The notes under the pieces: generated by a model
The model's database searches: none
What the model was told of the DNA's origin: nothing
The model's input: the letters and a program-made list of their open reading frames with translations, nothing else
Translations under genes and position numbers: made by a program
NCBI RefSeq assembly: GCF_036417845.1
Contig: NC_089980.1
Coordinates: 131,404,516-131,468,515, forward strand
Reading direction: 5' to 3'
Length of the DNA: 64,000 bases
Origin: Apteryx mantelli
Taxonomy: Eukaryota > Chordata > Aves > Apterygiformes > Apterygidae
In this document: positions 58,301-64,000 of the stretch, in pieces
Layout of the letters: every line of letters begins with the position of its first letter
Numbering within the stretch: the first letter of the stretch is position 1

Positions 58301-61300
58301 CTTAAAAGTACTATCAACATGGGAAAATCTGTAAACAGTGTTTCAGCTTCAAAAATATGCCAAGTGTGCTAGGCATTTTGTCTTTCTTTTTTTATTTTTT
58401 AAAAAAATCTTTTTTCCATAATTAGGAAAATCACCAGAATGAAAGAAGTGGACAACATAAAAACTGTGAAGGACGAATGGTAAGTGCTGCTCCCCCCACA
58501 CCTTTTTCTCTTGCTTTCCTATAGCTGTTTGTGTCTTGTCATGACTTTTTAAACTTGTATGTCTTTGAAACAGGTAAACTTTCAGCACTGTGAAGAATAT
58601 AACCATTTTAGGGATGCTATTGAGATGAGATTTGAATGAAATATCCAAGATTACAAGTTGAAATAGAATTAGTGAAGCGTTAATGAAAGAATTGATTTCA
58701 AGCTAGCATGTCTTCTGTTTGCTGGTTCCTCACTGCTTAAATAATACAGTTACAATAACTAATACATCTGCTAAAGCAAACATTTCTGTTGCTATTATCC
58801 TCCATAACTGAGTTCTTCTATGATTAAACAGTGAAGGACATCTGTAATTAAAGAAAAACGGATTCTTTGTTTGCTTTGTGCACCTGCTCCACATAAACTG
58901 AACTTTTCAAGAGGCAGATTGTTGTGTGTAAACATTTTTTGCATATCTGGAATGTTTCCTAGATGCAAGAAGCTGCGCGAACATTTTTACTTAAAATAGA
59001 AAGGCAGGCTTACAAATTGCTAGCCCACTGTAGGCCTCCACGTTTAATGTGGAGGTGACAAGTTTTCAGTTATGTTTTTGAGGTATAGTTAGTGCTTAGG
59101 TTAATGTTTCAAGTTTCTTTTGTTCTATTAGAAAATTTAAATGAGTACAGCATGCTGTGGAAACTTATTTCACGATGTCATTGAGATTCTGTTTTGTTTA
59201 ACGATGTTAATCTGCAGGGTTTCTTACTGTTACATAGAGGCAGTGCTAACAATAATAATTCCTTTTTATGCAAACATGTGTAATTACCATTCAAGTAAGC
59301 ATTGTTCTTCTCAAATTTAATGCAGAGTTTTATGTAAAACTGTTTTTCTTCAAGAGCTAGGATTTTTTGAATTTTTTAAAATAGACTTTTCTGAATTTCC
59401 AGTAGAAATAACTCCTGCAGTATTTATCAAAAGCTGCATAATCCTCTTACCATGCAAAGAACATAAACTGAAAGAGAGTCATTCATTCAGGTTGCACATT
59501 TCTGTTTTGGTTGGTGAAAAGGTAATAAAGAAGTTGCTGTCACATATTCAATGTTCTATAAAAGACATGGATGATGCATCTTTTTTAATACTCTGCCAGT
59601 CTCCAAGATGTTGAAGTCTTCTATTGTATTTCTTCAACATGCTCAAGTGGCGTTGAGTCACTTGTTCTCAGGTTTCTCTAATGTACTTCCAAAAACAGTA
59701 ATGGTGGTTCCATGATGGTGTTGGGAATGGGAGGGCTTGTTTGGGGGAGAAGTAAATGCTAGGGCAATTTTCTTGTATGTGGGTTTAAAAATTATGGTAA
59801 AGGAAGTCACTCAGTATGTCATGAAAATGCTTTAAGGAAAGCTTTTCAGTGGTGTTTAATTAAATGTTTGATGGTTTGAATTAGAAATATGAATTGTCTA
59901 ACTTTCATTCCTTGCTCTGATGCCAAGTTTAGAAGCTTCTGCTTCACCTTTTCTATTGTCATTCTTTATACTGTGCTTCTGAAGTGCGATTAATAGACAT
60001 CAGTTAGAGATTCATAAGCCTTTTCCTGAAAAGGCACAGTGCAAAGCTGTACTGGTGTTTTGTAACAACCAGGTTAGTTGGGTGCAGGGGAACAAGCCCT
60101 TTGTACCTGTTGGTATTGAACTTCTAGGTTAACTGCTTCTGTTTTCTAATGTGTTTTCTGAAACAACAAAATCATTTTTACTTAGGACTTTGTTTTGCAG
60201 GATGTGTAAATCTGGAACCGATGATCAGATTCTGAATGGTACAGAACAAAACTGTGACTATTTTGTCAATAACCTTTTTGAAGAAGCTCAGAAGGTTGGT
60301 GCTATATGTATGCCCCCAGCTACAGTCAAGAATCAGGTAGGTGATGAAGAAAAAACACTCGCATTTAACATGATAGCACTGCTGGCAGTACTCTGTGTGG
60401 AAGAATGGTTAAGCGAAAAGGGGCATGATCTCTTAGAAGTGAGCAATCCTGTCTTCACGATGGAGGGAGGGCCCCACGTGTATGCGAGCTGTCCTTGAAC
60501 ATTCCTAGACCGTTACAGAAGGGGGAAGGCAAGTAGTGGTAAACAAGTCAAGGAGGGTGCCGACAGACCCCTCCACATGAACAGCAACCTTGCACCAATC
60601 ATATATCCGCTTTAGGCGCGTGAACAGAGACTGTAAACCAATCATATAGCTATTGCTAGCCCATGCTCTATCGCCTGTCTATATATACTCTGTAACAGCT
60701 TGAATAAAGGGAGAACGATCATACTCACATTGAGACTCCATCGTTACTCCGGGTCCGTCTCCCACTCCGACGCTCTGGAAAACAAATGTAAGAATTCCAT
60801 CAGTCTTATCCAATCCACCTGTAAAGACACACAGAAGTCAGACAGCGATAGGAAAAATCTTTATGCTGTATAATCTGTATAACTTATACTGGTATTGGCT
60901 CATGCACTTCTGCTTTATTGGTAAAGAGAGTGGCTTCATCATGGGGTGCAAGAATATTAGAAGTAACCACAAAAGAAATTGTCATATGGAATTCTCTGTC
61001 TAAAGTTGTTTAAACAGTTGCAACCTTTTGAGGCATAGGCATAGCCCAGATTTTTCCCTTGCTCTTATTTGTACAGTTGTGATAGTGGGATGTTTAGCAT
61101 GGCTCTGTATCTCAGTAGATCTGTCCTTTTCTGTTCCTATTTTTCTGTTGCTCTCCAGAGGCTGGGAAGGGACTGGAGAAAGGGCCATGTGGAACAAAAA
61201 TGTCAAGGAGAAATTTGGAGTGAACACTGTTGAAAACCATGTTCATGGATCCCTGCCTGAGCAGGGGAGAAAAGGAGAGTGGGGAGCAATACCTTAAATC

Positions 61301-62603
61301 ACTGTTCTGAAACAGTGTTCCGTGGCAGTACTTGTGTCAACACCAAAACGGGAGGCTGGTGTGGAATAGTTAGTGCCTGGTAAACTCCCGTACTGGTTCA
61401 CTGTAGAGGAATCTTCTCATAAGGAGAACCCCCTTCTGCCTGAACTGGTGCCTTGAGACACAAAACTTTTTAAAGGATTTCAATCTTGCTGAGTGCTATA
61501 TGCCATTTTGACAGATTACCCAACCAAAAGAGAAGGAATTCTGTTCAGCAGTTTGCACATGCTGTGTATTTATGTAGCAATCATCTTCTAACAAGCCAAA
61601 CTGTGCAAAAATGGGGGGGAAAAAAAAACCTGTCAAGTACTACCCAGCCTTTCCAGCTGAGGTGAATTCTGCATTTGCATGTGCTTCATATGCCATACAT
61701 GTGGCCATGTATCTGTCAAGACACTGTAATGTCAGGAGTCAGACCTGGATGACCATATGCTTCTTCAAATGGCACAATGTAGAAGTGGGAAGATTTGATC
61801 CCAGATCTCTCCCTCTTGTTGAAGTTGGAGAGATTTCAGTGAACAGTGTGAAGGCTGCCTGTTGAAGTAGTAAATGTTCTCTGGCAAAGATAGTGAATTG
61901 CTGAGAATTTATTTTTTCATCCCCCTAACACCTGAAGTTTTTTAATATACCCAGAATTTCCAGGGTAACATAAAAATATGACTATCTAAAAGTAAAATTT
62001 TCTGATAACTGTTCCTGCTTTTCCTGAGTAAAAGGCTTCTGCATGAATGCTCTCGATGCCCTGTCTTCAGAATGTCCTCCTGAATGGTCAGAGCAAGGCT
62101 CTACTCTGATAAAACCAGCTGGATTATGCTGGTGGTTGGTATTCCAACACCAGATGTATGGGCTCTCAAATTAGAGCTCTCGAAGAGTTGCAGCAGGTTG
62201 GGATCTTCAGGCTGGGAGGAGGAAGTGTTCCTGGCCTGGGAAAGCATAGTGATGGGGGAAGGTTTATTTCTAACTCTGATTGACAGAAGATACTTGGGAA
62301 TGTCACTCACCCCTTGCAGCTGGCCCAGCGCCAACAGGCAGAGCAAAACAGATTATAAGTGAGTGTTCTGTCAGTATGTTCAGTCCATGCAGTGGATGGG
62401 TTTAAAAACATGGCTTTAAAAACCTAGGGGACTGTTGGTATATCAAGCTGTTCTTACATCAGTGATATAATGAGAATTGTTCTTATTTTACAGGTTGATA
62501 TAATTATTAAACTTTGGAAAAACGGATTTACAGTAAATGATGGTGAACTTAGGAGCTACACTGATGTTGCAAACCAGCAGTTCTTGAACTCCGTTAAAAA
62601 AGG
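55250..62603 (+). CDS. UBXN2A: UBXN2A, SEP/UBX-domain p97 adaptor (5' part; 3' end outside window)
   Basis: An untranslated exon 1 in a CpG island and three coding exons give 95 residues plus two bases of codon 96, in one frame across two phase-consistent introns. The product starts MKEVDNIKTVKDEW and continues with NLFEEAQKV, then IKLWKNGFTVND and QQFLNSVKKG, as in vertebrate UBXN2A (about 259 residues in human, from memory). The last part is the beginning of the SEP domain. The UBX domain, which binds p97/VCP, is beyond position 64000. UBXN2A family proteins are cytosolic adaptors linking the p97 ATPase to ubiquitin-dependent substrates. The left boundary is approximate because the transcription start is unknown. 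It is divergent from ATAD2B. Confidence 0.95.
55273..55282. promoter_or_regulatory. NRF1 consensus site
   Basis: GCGCGTGCGC fits the NRF1 consensus (GCGCnTGCGC) exactly and lies about 90 bp upstream of the exon 1 donor, where such sites are common in CpG-island promoters of housekeeping genes. Confidence 0.5.
55365..58425 (+). other. UBXN2A: UBXN2A intron 1
   Basis: The first 0.9 kb is the rest of the CpG island; the remainder is AT-rich. I see no recognised element or second promoter. Open frames at 55751-55984 and 56359-56574 show no family features. Confidence 0.75.
58426..58479 (+). CDS. UBXN2A: UBXN2A exon 2 with start codon (CDS from 58439)
   Basis: Acceptor TTCCATAATTAG, then 13 nt of leader, then ATG at 58439 encoding MKEVDNIKTVKDE, with the Trp codon split at the GTAAGT donor. 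The match to the human N-terminus fixes the start. Confidence 0.93.
58480..60200 (+). other. UBXN2A: UBXN2A intron 2
   Basis: AT-rich intron with no recognised repeat or RNA gene. Confidence 0.75.
60201..60336 (+). CDS. UBXN2A: UBXN2A exon 3
   Basis: Acceptor TTTTGCAG, donor AATCAG/GTAGGT. It encodes CKSGTDDQILNGTEQNCDYF, then VNNLFEEAQKVGAICMPPA and TVKNQ. The frame stays open past the donor into intron and LTR DNA until 60498, but phase and similarity place the exon end at 60336. Confidence 0.94.
60337..62493 (+). other. UBXN2A: UBXN2A intron 3
   Basis: Contains the solo LTR near its 5' end. The remainder, about 60780-62493, shows only unsupported short open frames. Confidence 0.75.
60396..60772 (+). 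mobile_element. Solo LTR of an endogenous retrovirus, with 5-bp target duplication
   Basis: A 377-bp element starting TGTGGAAG and ending CTCCGACG (a weak inverted repeat), flanked by CTCTG at 60391-60395 and 60773-60777. Inside are two CCAAT boxes (60595-60599, 60638-60642) within a repeated ACCAATCATATA, a TATA box (60680-60687) and a poly(A) signal AATAAA (60703-60708), the usual U3/R order. There is no adjacent primer-binding site, gag or pol, so it is a solo LTR. It lies 60 bp beyond the donor of UBXN2A exon 3, in the gene's sense. The terminal CG instead of CA is unusual, so the boundaries are probable rather than certain. Confidence 0.75.
62494..62603 (+). CDS. UBXN2A: UBXN2A exon 4, start of SEP domain
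   Basis: Acceptor TTATTTTACAG, donor AAAAAAGG/GTACAT. It encodes VDIIIKLWKNGFTVNDGELR, then SYTDVANQQFLNSVKKG, the first part of the SEP domain. It ends with two bases of the Gly codon; the next exon is outside the window. Confidence 0.95.
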
Positions 62604-64000
62604 GTACATGAGCTTTTGTGTATTGAGTCAGCCTGTGTTAATATGCTTTGGATAGCACTTTGCTCATGCTTTCAAGCTAGATGAATTTTGACTTAGCTGC
62701 TTGGCTTTGCGCTCTGGTAGCACTGCAGGAGTGTAGGCCATTGCCTAAGTTCCTGCAGCGCTAATGGCTGTTTTAACATCAACAGGTTCAGGAGCTTTCT
62801 GTTGCAGTAGTGGTACACTTGCTGATGAAATAGATAAAAGCAAGTGTTGGGAGGAGGCACAGCAGGTGCGGTATGAAATACAGAATAAGTCAGAGTGCCT
62901 AATAATAGCTACCGCTCAAATGATACGTTGACTAGCAAACTTGATCCCCAAGTGGTTGAGCATTTCTGTTTTTATGGCCCTTGTGCGTTTTCCTGTTACC
63001 GATGAAGAGCCTCCGTTAAATGGGCACAGTTGCTGCATGTTACAGAAGTTCTGATCAGCCTTCAGTTTCTTTTTCTAGTGCAAACTTGCGATTTCCATCA
63101 CTTGTGTGTATGTTGCAATCTTTCCTTAATCCTAATGTTAACAGCTGGCATGCTACTGTAATCTCTAGTATTTGGTGCAGTGTTGCTTTCAAATAGCAGA
63201 TTGAATGTAGAAACTAGTGTATTTTTGAGCCTTTAATTTGTGGTGTTCTTGCCCCATACAAACAGACTTTTACAGAGAATATAATTTGGTAATTCTTTTA
63301 TATTTATGTGAAGCAGTTAAGCCCTGTATTTTCAGTCTTCTCCATGCTTTACTAGCCCTTTAAAAATGCTATTTTTACACTATTTTCTTCTATGGATGTC
63401 ACCTTCGTTGGTTGTGCTAGCAATTAACTGCTTTGTTTAAAGTCCTCTACTTTCTTTGTTTGCATGAATCAAAGACAAGTTTGCTACCCCCTTCCACCAT
63501 CTGCTTGTGGAAGTGCTAAGTAATTACAAGATGGTTCCTGAATAACTGTTGATGGTGGAGAAGCACCCAGTACAGTCCATGTACCAGCTCAGTACCACCA
63601 CCCAAAAATGTAGTATCTGCATCAGAGCTCATAAGTGAAGGCATTGCTGTGTTCTGCTTAATGCAAGTAATGCATCCCCAAGGTGATACTATTAGTACAC
63701 AAGGTGTAGCTATTAGTGATGATCTAATTTTTGAAAAGCTGAAATTCATGTTTATCTATAAACACATATGTTTCTAAATTCAGTCTTTCTCTGTAAAAGT
63801 CAAGTATGTTTTCTTTTATCTTACTATGGCAATTAAAAAACTGAACCTACTGCAGCTGTGTCTGGTAATACTAAACTTTTTGCACATTGTGTGGGGTTGT
63901 TTTTTTTGTGTGTGTGTTAACTGAGTAAATTTGAACATCATTCAGCAATTCTCATGCTGTCTTTTATTTTTCACTTTCTAGTTAATGTGCAGTTCAGGAG
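62604..64000 (+). other. UBXN2A: UBXN2A intron 4 (partial)
   Basis: Intronic sequence to the window end. I recognise no exon or element in it. Confidence 0.7.

Noticed and set aside
60337-60498. Extension of UBXN2A exon 3 as a normal coding sequence
   Set aside because: The extra residues are intron and LTR sequence, and removing them joins exon 3 to exon 4 in phase with the known protein. Kept only as a possible truncated variant.
63993-64000. TTCAG/GAG at the window end as the acceptor of UBXN2A exon 5
   Set aside because: After GG from exon 4 the sequence would read GGG AG, not the Gly-Glu expected, and AG dinucleotides interrupt the preceding tract. The real exon is probably beyond the window.

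Overview
The window looks like nuclear DNA from a bird. It has long AT-rich introns, two very GC-rich CpG islands, a CR1 LINE with the bird-type 3' end (octamer repeat ATTCTGTG), faint MIR/CORE-SINE remnants and a short endogenous retroviral LTR. There are no bacterial-style operons and no CRISPR array. I saw no tRNA or rRNA gene. I cannot name the species.

Two divergent protein-coding genes explain nearly all the supported coding sequence. From 47.1 kb down to 0.2 kb on the minus strand lie the first 19 coding exons of ATAD2B, a nuclear AAA+ ATPase and bromodomain chromatin factor. I assigned every exon from splice sites, reading phase and similarity to the vertebrate protein as I remember it. 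The exon lengths sum to 2577 nt, or 859 in-frame codons, and every junction is phase-consistent. The N-terminal region, the whole first AAA+ module and the start of the degenerate second module are inside the window. The bromodomain and the 3' end lie beyond position 1. From about 55.25 kb rightwards on the plus strand lies the start of UBXN2A, a SEP/UBX adaptor of the p97/VCP ATPase: an untranslated first exon in a CpG island, then three coding exons reaching into the SEP domain. The rest of the gene is past position 64000. The head-to-head order ATAD2B (-) / UBXN2A (+) is the order I recall for human 2p24-p23.

Layout: 0.2-31.5 kb, ATAD2B exons 19 to 2 with introns carrying a CR1 fragment, a MIR, a probable L1-type ORF1 fossil and a perfect Z-DNA-type palindrome. 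31.5-46.9 kb, the very long intron 1, holding a CORE-SINE remnant, two GC islets and a nested hairpin at 43.4 kb, and ending in a GC-rich minisatellite that abuts exon 1. 46.9-48.0 kb, ATAD2B exon 1 and promoter island. 48.0-54.5 kb, AT-rich intergenic DNA with no recognised gene. 54.5-56.2 kb, the UBXN2A CpG-island promoter. 56.2-64.0 kb, UBXN2A introns and exons, with a 377-bp solo LTR placed only about 60 bp after the exon 3 donor.

I found no convincing undescribed biological system. The most unusual signals are structural: the nested hairpin at 43430-43496, the 32-bp alternating purine/pyrimidine palindrome at 20144-20175, the minisatellite next to ATAD2B exon 1, the L1-like ORF1 fossil at 11.6-11.9 kb and the LTR in UBXN2A. 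The two genes share an ATPase theme (a chromatin AAA+ ATPase and an adaptor of another AAA+ ATPase), but nothing in the sequence shows a functional link.
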